From Ceratothoa steindachneri (lineage: Eukaryota > Arthropoda > Malacostraca > Isopoda > Cymothoidae): a stretch of DNA of 64,000 nt. The notes under the pieces were generated by a model. That model did no database searches, had not been told where the DNA came from, and saw only the letters and a list, made by a program, of their open reading frames with translations. Positions 22,045 through 33,739 of the stretch are shown here, in pieces. Position numbers and translations under genes: made by a program. Positions within the stretch are counted from its first letter, which is position 1. Each line of letters opens with the position of its first letter. The stretch is taken from contig OZ018326.1 in NCBI GenBank assembly GCA_963969495.1, positions 148,519,806-148,583,805 of the forward strand. Reading direction: 5' to 3'.

Positions 22045-23529
22045 CTAGTTATTTTTCATAAAAATTAAAGAAGATTTTTAGAGGCTGATTATTTTCTACC
22101 ACAGCGTTTAATTTTCCGCCTATACTGAGTGTCAACCCAGCTTGAAAACATGTTTCACACTTATCTTTGCCACCACCAAATTTAACTGCTTTTTTGCCTT
22201 TTTGATATTCAATATATCTCTTGCCACCTAAATTACATGCTTCTTCTCATGCGATGCAAATATATTAAATTTATTTTCCAATATATAGAATAAAAGCAAT
22301 TTTCTCCCCTTTCCTACAGATTACAACTGACTCTAGTCAGTCTGGAGAGACACATTCATTTTCATGTTCTCAAAAATTTGCCGTGAAATATCTGCCGCTA
22401 TTTCAAATCTGCTCTTAATCGATATTCTTTGCCTGTTTACATTTCTTCTGGGGTAGTTTTTCGAGGGCGATCTTTTTCTTCATCGATTTACAGGCCCCGC
22501 TATCTTTATAGAGTTCTAATGTGCGTAAAATAAAAACCTTGGCCCAATCAAAATGACTTGAAATCTCCAGTGTCTTTCAGACAATCTTAAACTCGACAAC
22601 CTGTTTAATGTAGAATATTCGATATTAACTCCTCTTTCTATTCTGGTAAATGAATAATGCCATTAGTAAAATTCGGCAATACACGGAGCAGAGTCTTGCT
22701 ATATATACATTACGAATTTCTCCCGGCAAAAGGAAAGTAAAAAGTTGTCGTTTTCTAGTGCTGGAAGTATCCTTTGTTAAAATAAACATAACCCTATTCA
22801 TACCTTTTTATCCACTTTTTAAATGGATAAATCTTTAAAACAATCTGAAGAATAGTTCAAGTCTCTATATAATCCCAAGTACGTCTCCTTTCCCGCACAG
22901 ATTCTTTTTAAGTGAGTGTCAAATTATTTTACGCCACCGTAATTCTTCGCCATTTAAATAGGGTGGAATACATTCTGCTTACTACCTTTTCTAGATCCTG
23001 TTCTTTACATGCACGCACTATAGACGTATCCCATTAATTACGTTAAAAAGGCCTCTTTTAATTTTTTTCATATCGATCTGCATCATTGTATAACCTCAAT
23101 GATGCAGGTGGAAGTTCTCATTAGCCTTGAGATTAGTAGTTGTCAAACTTTTTGTCATCGTTACTCAAAGCAGTGATCTGAAAGATCTCCATTACCCCTA
23201 ACGAAATTCTTTTTCAGTTATGTAAGGGGATGGAAAAAAAAATTAATTAAATGCTAAAATTTTAATGTATTTTGTATGTAAGAAATTAATTTTACACAAA
23301 AAATAGAGAATTTCTTTTGAAGACAATAATCCTTTGACATAAAACATTAAAACATTGTTCTTTTTATTAAAAATTGAAATGAAATCTTTATTTATTTGGT
23401 AATTAATTAAAAATAAGGACTTGATTTCTGCAGTAGCTATTAATGGGAAACATAGCATTTGTTTGTCCTTTACTAAAATAGCAATGCGAAGTATGTAGAG
23501 GGGGGAATACATTCCATATTAGCATCTGT
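22044..23529. other. unassigned AT-rich DNA
   Basis: One feature of note is a minus-strand stop-to-stop frame at 22049-22228 (59 residues, no Met) with FGGGKDKCETC and SIGGKLNAVVE, which looks non-random but belongs to no family I can name. The rest shows nothing. Confidence 0.4.
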
Positions 23530-24850
23530 ATCTACTCTAAGAGCTGGTTCCTGGCTTTTGTTTTAAATTAAATTAAAGCCGCAAAACCAGGCTTGAAACG
23601 GTATGTTGTGGCAAAAGAATGAACTCACTAAGAACCCTATGTGAGATAATAGGATATAATTTCTCCAGTTTGGCCCCTAACGTAGTCAGCTCTTCATTCT
23701 GATATTCCAATAAATCGATGTATCTTCTCTTAATTGAATAAATTCAGCTTTGGTTTTGTATCACTGTCCTTGATTAACTCGTCATCAACAATAAATAGTT
23801 TAGATACCTAAGATTTCTTGCCTTTTCTGACAAGGTTAGGAATATAACTGCTGATGATTCAGTCATTTTACTAAGATGACCTTGAAAAGGATCACAAACG
23901 AGCACTTTTTTACGATACTGGTTATTAGTGCCTAAATCATTCACACAATTTCCAAAAAGTGATAGGTTCAAGGAATTATCATTTCCAGAATCTCTACAAG
24001 GAACATATCTTTCAAAATAAACTCTTTACTCTTCTTTTTCAATGATAGATTAACTTCTTTGCCTAAATCATTTACACAATTTCCAAAAAGTGATAGGTTC
24101 AAGGAATTATCATCTCCAGAATCTCTACAAGGAACACATCTTTCAAAATAAACTCTTTACTCTTCTTTTTCTATGATAGATTAATTTCTTTGGCAGTATT
24201 TTCATCTTAAAGAAGAAATTGTTTACTCTTTTAAATCATGAGAGCGATGCAGAACATTTTCCGGAGTTAACGATCTCACATCAGCGTAGGACAAACTAAG
24301 TCTGACTTGCTCCAATCACTAGACATAAAGTTTTTAATATAAACAATTTCACAGCACTCCTTTTGATATTGTTAATTCTTTTTACTGAATCTAAAGAACA
24401 TTTGCAAAGTCATTCGGATTAGTTTTCATAATTAATGCATGTATTAAAGTTTTCAACTGAAGGTGCGGAGCAATATTTCTCACACACGCTTGAAGCTCGA
24501 AATACAGGTACATACAAATTCCAGCTAGTTTTTTTTCAGCCCATACTTTTATCTTTAAAAAATTGTCAGCTATTTCAAACACATCCTTTACCCCTGTAGT
24601 TGTAGAAACAGATTCCAAGAAAAAGTATTCCTTATAAGTGAATGGTCTACATGTACAATCATAAACAAGTAGATTAATACATGAAGACATATAAGTAGAT
24701 TAGTCGAGTAGAATAGCAGATGAATGGCTACTTATACCTTTCGTTGGATCTACTCAAGAATGTCACTATTGATCTCTTCAATGCGTCTTTTTTCACTGGA
24801 AGATTAGAGAACGGAAAAAGTTTTATCTTCTTTGCTTGGCTTTACAATTT
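23530..24850 (-). pseudogene. hAT transposase pseudogene (ZBED5-like group)
   Basis: Minus strand, from about 24830: EKRRIEEINSDILE, then the 99-residue frame 24690-24391 with LLVYD, EYFFLESVSTTTGVKDVFEI, and QACVRNIAPHL followed by a LIHALIMKT segment. Next come VNNFFFKMKILPK (about 24200), LNLSL (about 23965), and the hAT dimerisation tail SFATTYRFKPGFAALI with KTKARNQL at about 23640-23550. This is the block order of ZBED5/hAT transposases (RRI..DI, TTT..D, H..HR, final hATC domain). The zinc finger is missing, and stops and frameshifts are frequent. A 131-bp tandem duplication interrupts it. I saw no target-site duplication or terminal repeats. Confidence 0.8.
23931..24192. repeat. 131-bp tandem duplication
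   Basis: Unit 1 is 23931-24061 and unit 2 is 24062-24192. They are nearly identical (I count only a few substitutions, for example atatc/acatc, atcattt/atcatct and tttttc/tttttct). The duplication lies inside the hAT pseudogene, so it arose after the gene had lost its function or contributed to that loss. Confidence 0.93.
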
Positions 24851-25429
24851 CTGATAATTACAACCAAATTATAATATTTACTGATAAATTCCTACCGAAG
24901 AAGGATTAATTTCAAGAGCATTTCTTACTGGTGGCCATCGTAATTTGTTTATTTATACCTGAAAAGTTATGGACTTACCCTACACTCTCAGAATATGAAG
25001 GCAGTGTATGTGTTAGAGTCACATACATACAACGTACGTAATGTTGTTCTGCGCTAAAAAGGGCTGAAATGCTTGGAAATTGTTGCTAAAGGTATTGAAT
25101 CAAAGATCACCATCTTTATGATCATCATTAACTCTAAAAATACTGGTTACCATCTTGCAAAGAGGACCACTCGACACCTAAGAGCCGAATTGAACGCTAA
25201 GATTGCCTACTGGTAAGGTAACAGCTCAAGAAATCGGTTGCCTCCAGTGTAAAACCTGCTCATGATTTAACGCGTTAACGCGCACGGGTGAGTAAAGAAT
25301 TTTCGGCAAAATCTCAAGTCAAGAAAGGATGCAAAGAAGCGTCATCTCACAATTAAGAACCATACTGATAACGTGTACTTTTCTACGAATTATAAAGAAT
25401 AGACTGTTGAGGACAGAATTTTAATTTTT
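24851..25429. other. non-coding
   Basis: Nothing recognised. Contains a 12-bp palindrome TTAACGCGTTAA at 25267-25278. The right edge is the probable A-rich 3' end of the I-like element that follows. Confidence 0.45.
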
Positions 25430-27171
25430 TTTAAGAAGCTATCTGGCGACCTCCCACTTGGGCATAGGTCGCCGCAAACGAACAGTCTAATTCTAGGCTA
25501 CTTTAAAATAAAATTTGATGAAAAAAGGGTAAAAAGGGAAGATGACAATTAGGAATCAAGCTCCAGCCTCGGGGGCGGGGGGGTCCCCCCCCTTTAGCGC
25601 AGGAGCGTGTGACCTACAAAGAAAACCAATTACCAAAAAACAAAACCTAATTAAACAAAAGGGAGAAGGCCGGTTTCCCCCCAAAAGTGAACAAGTCCAC
25701 CAGTCAATGTGCACGCACTCTTTCCGAAAACAAGGGACAGGCGGTAGCGATCCCACCCATCTCGATACCGGGACAGGTAACGTCCGCGAAGATCACCCAG
25801 ACTGGGACATTCGACAAGAATGTGCCGAACAGTCTATGGGACAACGCAGTCGTCACACTAGGGGTCGGGCGTGCGCTCCATCAAATAACAATGCGTCACA
25901 CGAGTATGTCCGATTCGGAAGACAAGAGAAAGCGAACTGAAGTCGTCGCGGCATTGGGGGATAGGTCCATGGGAACAGTCGCGGCGCAAAGGCACGCAAC
26001 TTTAAGTTCCCTTCGACCGTCTCCCATCTTTTTCGCCAAGCAATCCAAAGAGCTGCCCGTATTCCTGCCATGTAGTCGGTGTGAAGATAAGCAAAACGCT
26101 GGTCCGGTCACAGGGTCTTCCTGGACTCTTTGGCGCCCTCATCAGCGCGCTCATTCCTCGCAATACTTACATGTCCAGGAACCCAGCAGAAGATAATCTT
26201 GACATCCGCCCATCTCGCCAAAACCGTGGCATCACGGATATCGCGAACCAGGGAATGCGGAGATTCCAATGCCCCGAGAGCACTCAGGGCGCTTTGTGAG
26301 TCGCTACAGATCACAATCCGGTCTCAAAACTGGGAACGTTGCGTAATCTCCCGTACCGAGTGGTGTATTGCCACCAGTTAGGCCGTGAAGACAGAGGCAG
26401 TGCTTGGCAGAACCCCGCTGACTTCGAACAGAGGGGACACGGCGTGGAAGCCGACCCCCTCTTTGGACTTGAAGCCATCCATATACACTGGGACGGTTCC
26501 AGCGTGACATGAGATGTGCTCCCAAAATGTCGAACGCATTACTCCCGGCGCTGTACAAGCTTTGGGAGCAGAGACGTGGCAACAAATAGCCAAATCTGGT
26601 ACCCTCCAGGTTGGCGTCCTGGGCATAACCAGAGGCGCCACCGGCCCGAGAGCAATACCTTGGTTTCGAAGAGGTTTCCTGGCCCTAAACCCAAAGGGCT
26701 TAGGTTATGACTGGCGTCTCTCGGCGGCATAGGCACCGTCGAGATCAGCTGCGGATGCAGTAAGAGCTATTGGCGACTGAGAGAGGCGCCAGGCTCGCGC
26801 GTAAAGGCGAGTTATGCACTTCACGTGGCGTAGAGCGAGTGGCCTCTGCCCAGAATCAACCAACAGGCTCACAATGGGGAAAATGCGGAAGGCACCTGTC
26901 GCAAGGTGAAGGCCGGTGTGGTGGATCGAATCCACCTTCCGCAATAAACGCTAAGCTTCGGACGCATAAAACTCGCATCCGTAGTCGAGCTTTGAACGAA
27001 CAAAAGATGGATGAAAAAGTAAGGCAGTAGCCTATCAACACTTTAAGCGCTGAACGTCACGGATCGGAGAATCACCACGGCGCTAGTACAAGAGACCTTA
27101 AGGCTGCAAATATGAGCCTCCCAGGTGATGCGTCGGTCAAATACAAGACCAAGGAAACGAAAGCAATTTAT
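25430..27171 (-). mobile_element. I-superfamily non-LTR retrotransposon, 3' half with RNase H (copy a)
   Basis: 5'-truncated copy read on the minus strand. It starts at about 27171 with FLGLVFDRRITWEAHI (end of the RT domain), then KVDSIHHTGLHLATGAF (about 26930) and LALRHVKCITRLYARAW. The RNase H domain follows: VPVYMDGFKSKEGVGF (first Asp), a TAA at 26378-26380 where the catalytic Glu is expected, ICSDSQSALSALG (second Asp, about 26305), then WVPGHVSIARNERAD (about 26170). A basic tail and MPRRLQ (about 25950) complete it, and the 3' untranslated region ends near an A-rich stretch at 25425-25435. From 26944 to 25556 the pieces stay in one frame, broken only by stops. Same family as the copies at 50280, 53514 and 57820. 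Clade (I versus Nimb-like) cannot be settled by eye. Confidence 0.88.
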
Positions 27172-28203
27172 TATTATTATCTTATGAAATTTTTCGGTTT
27201 GTTTGGAGCTGCTGAAAAATCTTTCATTAGTAGGAGAAAGGGGAATACTTTCATCATTCCAGTGTTTGGCATTCTGTGATACATCTGGACATTCTTCATG
27301 TCTGTAGTTACTTTACATCTAAAGAAACTGGATTACAAACAATTATCCGAAAAAACACTGCAATTAGCTGAAAATGGTAATAAAAGGTGTTTCATAAGCA
27401 TTCTTTCTTGACAGTTCTGGACCAATTTGTGGAAGGTATCTGTATTTCCCAGCATGATGAGGCATTCTTTCACAAAGCAAAGCAATAAATTTGGGAATTT
27501 AATACGACAATAAGGCCACCTACTTTAGGCTATTTCTGACCAAAAATACCACTTTTTTAGGTTATTTCAAAATGGGAGATTCGTCCTCCATACCGCTGAC
27601 CCCACCGCAATCTAAAAAAAATTGTACTATTACTAATTCTAAAGTCTACCAGCAGTTTCGAATGCAAAAAGACGATGGCTAAATGTCGTTAGACCTATAG
27701 TTCTCCTAATGCCCTCCTTGACTACAGACATATAAATATAAGCCTTACCTTTATGTACCAAGAATAAAGCAAAAATCTTTAGTTTATTTACATTACAATG
27801 TTTCTGCCGGCGGATATAACGTGGCAATCTGATTGCAAAATTGGTGAAACCGATCCTTTAGGCGAGGGAATTTTCGACAAAAGAAATGAAGAACGAGATA
27901 TTTACGAAAAAAATTCCTTTTCTACCAAACCTCTGTAAATAAGCGTTCAAGATTGAGATCGCACTCTCTTTGATAGGTCATTTTAAGCAAATGTGCTTGA
28001 CCAAACGTAAAACTTGCCGGTAGAAAGGAATACTGCGTCTCAAAATTTGTGATTTGGGGAGAAATTCACCCGACGTTATGGTGACTGAGAATTTTTTTCA
28101 AGTGTGATATACTCCCTACGTTGTGGTGACCGTACTATTTTGTGAAATCTTACGTGTGTTTCTTTTCAAGGATTAAGTTATTTATTTCAGGAATAACAAA
28201 ATT
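27172..28203. other. 5' flank of piggyBac; non-coding
   Basis: Begins with a short (TTA)n at the 5' truncation of the I-like copy. It should contain the piggyBac left end, but I could not find a TTAACCC-type terminus here. Nothing else identified. Confidence 0.45.
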
Positions 28204-30171
28204 ATGGCTGGCCGAGTCAAGTGGCTCAGTAAAGATGGACTTTCGGACATAGTAAACAGATCAGGCCTATCATTGCAAGATAGTAGGTATAGTGAAGGTG
28301 TTGATTTTGTTGATTTACATATTGATAATGAAAGTGAATTTAGTGACAAACTATACGATAGTGAAGATGACAAAAAGTATATGCCCGTGATTGAACCAGG
28401 AAGTAGTGATGAGTTTGAGGGGGATGATGCTGCTCCAAAGAAAAGAAAAAGGAAGATTTTCACGTCTACACCAAGAAAAAGTCCTGCCCGTGCCAGTACC
28501 TCTGCTTCTGCCCCTACATGTGCCTCTGCTACTGCCCCTGCCAGTGGTGAACGGAGAGGAAAACGCTATCTGGGGGCTGATGCTCCACCCGTTGTGGACT
28601 TCAACAAAACATCAATTTCCACCCGAAGTACTTTCAGGTGGAGCTGTCAGCCCCAGCACGTTGCAACAACAAGGAGGTTGTCAAGGAACATCTTAGCAAG
28701 ACACACTCCAGGGCCAACTCAGAAGGTAAGGGATATAATCGCATCTGGAGAGGAAATCAAGCTCTTAATTACTGGTTCCATTGTTGAGGAAATCGTCACT
28801 TGGACAAACAAACGTATAGAGCGTGTGGAGGAAAGTATGGCAAGATAAAGTGCCACATGCGGTACTACGGAGCCTAAGGGGATATTAGCATTCATGGAAG
28901 TGCTCATAGTGGCAGGGCAGCAGAGGGATGACCATCTCTTCCTCATTAAGATGTGGAACACTGTAAGTGGGTGTCCCCTTCTTCGGGCAGGAATGTCCAA
29001 GGGGAGGTTTGAGTTTCTCCTATCCTGCTTGAGGTTTGACAACCCCAAAACCCGTGACGAGAGACAGAAACAAGATATATTTGCCGATGTATAGAAGTTG
29101 TGGGAAGAGTTTATCGAAAACTCTGGCTGGCTCTATGTTTTACACGAAAACCTTACAGTGGACGAACAACTGTTGGGGTTTAGAGGGAATTGCCCTTTCC
29201 CGATGTATATCCCCAACAAACCTGCCGAATATAGCATCAAGCTGGTCCTGATCTGCGATTCTGAGACTAAGTACATGCTTGGTGCCACACCCTACCTTGG
29301 CAAGCAGGGATTAAGGCCACGGGATGAAGGGAAACTTGGGCATTACTTCACCAAGAAACTCACTAGGCCATACCACGGAACAAACAGAAATGTGACCACG
29401 AAAAACTTGTTCACATCAGTGCCTCTCATCTCTGAATTTCTAAGCAACTGTTAAATGAACGTTATTGGCACAGTTTGATCCAACAAAGCTGAAATTCCAC
29501 AGGAGATGAAGACAAAGGGAACACGACTATACGGTTCAAGTGCCTTCCTCTTCACCAAAGAGATGACGCTTGTATCGTACGTGGCACAGACATTCCACAC
29601 AAAGAAGAATATGGTGCTCCTCATGTCATTCCAGCACACACAGCCTACCATTGCACCAAATGGCAAGCTAGATATCATAGAATTTTACAATGCCCTTAAA
29701 GGAGGGGTCGACACATTTGCTTAAATGTGTGCAACGAGTTCATGCTCTAGGAAGACACAACATTGGCACCTCTGTGTGTGGTATGGCATCCTTAATTTAG
29801 CAAGCATCAATGCCTTCATCATCAGCTGCGAGAACCGTGCAAGGAAGGGTATCAGCATACCGAATAGTAGGGCATTCATGATGAATGTGGGGAGGGCAAT
29901 CATTACACCCTGGGCTTAGTCACGCCTGTCATCACCAGCCCTGTCCCGCCAACTTTACACCTTAATAACAACAGTGTGTAACCTTCCATCACTGGGCAGA
30001 GCTGCCGGGTTGCCAGGGAAGTCATTCGCTGATAGCAAGTCACCCCTAGTACGCTATCGTGACTGCCCTAGCAAGTCAGACAGGAAGACCCGGCACCGCT
30101 GCAAAAGGTGTGCCAAACCAAAGTGCTCTAAGCATCTGTACCCCCCTGCGGTGACTGCGTGTAAAAGGTAA
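28204..30171 (+). pseudogene. piggyBac transposase, full-length frame with six premature stops
   Basis: One frame from ATG 28204 to TAA 30169-30171 (655 codons, normal length for the family) with no frameshift. An acidic N-terminus (residues about 35-80) and a KKRKRK basic patch are followed by an Ala/Pro/Ser-rich linker. The DDE_Tnp_1_7 core begins near residue 220: MSKGRFEFLLSCLRFD, LTVDEQLLGFRG (first catalytic Asp), LICDSETKYMLGATPYLG (second) and GGVDTFA followed by MC (third). The C-terminal Cys-rich zinc-binding domain is CPSKSDRKTRHRCKRCAKPKC. In-frame stops are at 28846, 29092, 29452, 29476, 29722 and 29917, and each fits a single C-to-T change of a Gln or Arg codon. The piggyBac enzyme cuts and pastes at TTAA; this copy cannot make a full protein. 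A start further upstream is possible but unsupported. Confidence 0.94.
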
Positions 30172-30644
30172 ATTTATTTTTCATTGTGTGTCTTCAATTT
30201 TGTTGAAATAAATGAGTATAAGCTTTGGAAAAGGGATGAAGAACAAATGAAAACAAAAAATTCAACAAAAAATATAGAAATTTTTCACGTGTCTTCCATA
30301 CAGATCCCATTGGCATTAGAGGGTTGTACCTGACTCAGGCAAGGGTTCAATTACCTCAGGACCATTGTACAACAGAAGTCTCCAGCTGCAGTGATTTTGT
30401 TTAGCGAATTTTTTTCTGAGCACATCTTAAAATTTAGTCTCTTTTATTCTAGTTCACCATAAAATCTGTAACAGTATTAAGATAAAGTACAAATTAATGA
30501 TACTAGACAGCATTCCAAAGCTAAAGAGTTACTTTTTCATTGTATACTTTATAATAAATTTTAATTGAAAAATATTATCCTATTTTTATTTTCCCAAAAC
30601 GGGTGCAATTCTCCTGGCCTTGTGGTTAGAGTGACTCCAAATGA

Positions 30645-30665
30645 AAGTTGTAATTCTAGGGTTAA
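30645..30665 (+). mobile_element. piggyBac right terminal repeat and TTAA target
   Basis: The sequence aattctaGGG at about 30652-30661 is the reverse complement of a CCCTAGAATT terminus, the usual CCC(T/C) start of piggyBac elements. It is directly followed by TTAA at 30662-30665, about 490 bases downstream of the transposase stop. This fixes the right end of the element. Confidence 0.8.
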
Positions 30666-31546
30666 GAAAAGAAAATAAATCTCCATAATCTTCTACAATA
30701 AAATTTCATATTTACCAAATTAGAATATGATTATGCTTCTTTTCAACTCTTTTATTTGTTTCTAACTTTATATTTTGTTTACTCAGTCCGTTTTAACCTC
30801 TTGCGTGAGTCATATGCAATCACTGCAGTCTTTACCAAAATATTATTTTAATATAGTCCCTCAAAGATTCTAGATTTAGCTCATAATTTATATTCCTATC
30901 GCTTTGAATTTCTGAGAACATTAATTTGTTTAAAGAGACAAAGAGAGACAAAATAAGATTAATATGTGCTCGAAAGAGGTATTATTTTCTTTACATTCCA
31001 CAATATGGATATATTAAATACCATTCCTTAATTCTATCTCTATATTAGGTATATGATTAAATATTTGACTATTTTATCCTCCGACTAATACAGATATATT
31101 TGGATACCATTGCATGATTAGAGAAAACAAGAAAGGATTTAAGCCGAGCCACAAGGAAACATGGAAGAAAGTATGAATTGATAATGCAAATGGAAATGCA
31201 AGTTCTCTAAAGATAACAAAAGAGAACTTCATAATTTTGAAGATCTAAATAAAATATTTTACTGCTTTAATTAAATTTCATATATATAAGTGTCATTGTT
31301 ATTTAAAGAATGTTATTGACTTTCGCTACGGCACTTAAGGTTTTAAAATGGGTATACATTAATTTTTATCATTAATGGATGCGTGCTCTTCCTCTTTGAA
31401 TTATACAATTTAATTTTCATAGTATGCGTATGCACATATATCCCCAAATATGGGTCTAAATTGAGTAGATTTGATTCAATGCGCCATTTCTGTCATTTAC
31501 CTCATTAATGATCTTTGTTAGCTTCTATTTCCTACAGGTCAGTCTC
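30666..31546. other. AT-rich non-coding DNA
   Basis: Single-copy flank between piggyBac and the tandem duplication. Nothing recognised. Confidence 0.5.
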
Positions 31547-31550
31547 TTCA

Positions 31551-33739
31551 CTCCCTTTTAAAATTAGTGAAAATTTCCTTAATGAATAGACTAGAATACA
31601 AACAAGTAAATAAACAATTATCCTCATTTTGACATGAAAAATTAAGCATTTCCTATAATTTTGCGATTGATAAATCTTGAGAAGTTTAGGAAGGAATATA
31701 TTATGTCATTGCATGAAATGTTTCGAATCAATTCATGACTTAATGTTGTCCATCATTGGCCCAAAATGGATTAAGGTCAAGGATTTTCCTTCCTACGTCA
31801 ACACAAGCGGGTCGCCCTAAAAAAGAGTTGAGTTGAATTTAAGATAGACTTTTCCAGCAGTAAAATATCAGTTTCAATTTATATTTTTCCTGCTATGATC
31901 TGTCATTAATGGTTTATTTTATCGGTATCACCAAATAGATGATTATAAATTAAATTTATTCGCCCACTTTCAAAGAAAATGATGTCTTGTATTTAATTAA
32001 CTATGAATAATTTAACGATAAATAGAGCATGAGAAGCGTTAATAAAAAGGCCCAAGAATACGAGAGCCATAATTTGTTAATTTCTTTTCCTAAGTTGAAA
32101 ATATCAGATTATTGTGAAATTCAAAGCAGTCACAAATCTTTGGTTCCTATGGCTTGCCATCAAAGAGAAGTGAAAATCAGTGTTTTAAACCTAATATTGT
32201 TCTTAACTCACTCTTTTATATTTCATTCTCTCTCAATCTTTCTGAGTCTCTCTAATTTTCTCTCTCACTCTCTCTGCATTCTTTAGAATCTCTAGGAAGA
32301 GCTATGAGGCTTTTGGATGCTTTCTAAATCTCTCCCGAGTTCTCTTATATTATTTATCAATACGAATGATAATAAATTGGACTTAGGAAATATGTTTGAA
32401 TATTTTGAAAATATTATTTAATTACTTATTATTTAACTAAATCATTAGTAGCTAATAAAATGGTATGTTTGATAAAATCAAAATTTAACCAATATCTTTT
32501 TCTGTTTAAACGTAAATAAACGTTTAATTAGAGTGTCTTAAATATCACTCTATTTAAGTGATAGACTCAAACAAAATAATTTACAGAAGCGTAGATAGCA
32601 CAAATCTATCTTCGCCATATCCAATGGTATCAAAGGTGAAACTTGCTAAAAATTAGATTTTTCAAAATATGCTGTTAAAACTACTATAAACGTCTTACAG
32701 CAGATAAAGAAGGCAGATATATCATTAGGGATTCATTACAGAATCAGTGAAAACCATCTGCTGAAATTGCTGGAGAGTTCAACCAGAACACTGAGAAGAT
32801 GACGTACAGATCAATGTCTAACAGGAGGCAAAGCAAGAAAACAAAGCCATGAGTGCCTAAGTCAATAGATAAAACGCCTTTCGTGTGCCAAAGATCACAA
32901 ATATGGACATAGATGCTCACGATGGAAAAGACGTCATAAGGACACATGGTGGAAACTAGTACTTTAAATTCGTTGGACGAAACTTTTTCTACCACTTACG
33001 GAAACCTTTGATAGATCCAAAACCGAGTTTAACAGAACTTTTGCTAAACCCGGAAAACTGTGTAAAAGACAACATTTATAAAGTATGAATATTGCTTCAT
33101 CTCTATTTGCTTGAAATATCCTTCTTTTTCTCCGTTCATAACATACTTCTTCCAAACGTGGCACTTATAAACAATAGGGATTATGCATTAGTTTAGGAAG
33201 TTATTTCTTAGTATCTATATACACCCTAACTTTCTTATGTAAATACCATTTTTTTTTTTATATCAATACAACATTATCTAAATCAAAGGATTTTCTCTGA
33301 CATCAACGAAGTAAAAAAGGTAGCATATTTTTTCAAGCAAATCGAAGAATTCTTCAAGACTGATGGAAAAGAATAAATGGTTAACAAATAATTGAGCTAT
33401 TTTGCTGAATTACACTGAACAAAAAAATTCAGAGTCGAGAAAAAAACATAGATCTCATGTACATTTTATTATGAAATTAAGTTTGGTGAAAACGAATTTG
33501 ATAACAAAAATTTACCATCACTTAACAATTTCTTTTAAATTTCCGATTTAATAATTATGCAATGTATACCGAGTTCCACGATACCATGAATATATTTTGC
33601 TCCCAAAGTCAGATTAAATGTGTCCATTGTATTTAATTCATAAATGTATAATGAATCCGTATGTGTGTTCACATTATATAATGTATTAACTTGCATTTTA
33701 GTAGTACTTCTTCGTTTGTAGAACGTCTCAGTTGTTTCA
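31551..33739. other. unit 1: AT-rich non-coding DNA
   Basis: Left part of the duplicated unit, repeated at 39026-41214. Short frames at 32029-32286 (+), 32744-32995 (-) and 32964-33164 (-) belong to no family I can recognise. The first ends in a TC-rich tract (about 32220-32275). Confidence 0.5.

Noticed and set aside
23931..24192. CRISPR-like spaced repeats
   Set aside because: Two adjacent 131-bp units without spacers, in a eukaryotic hAT fossil. This is a plain tandem duplication.
26918..26936. tRNA-like GGTGGATCGAATCCACC
   Set aside because: It lies in the I-like reverse transcriptase coding sequence (KVDSIHH) and lacks the other tRNA arms.
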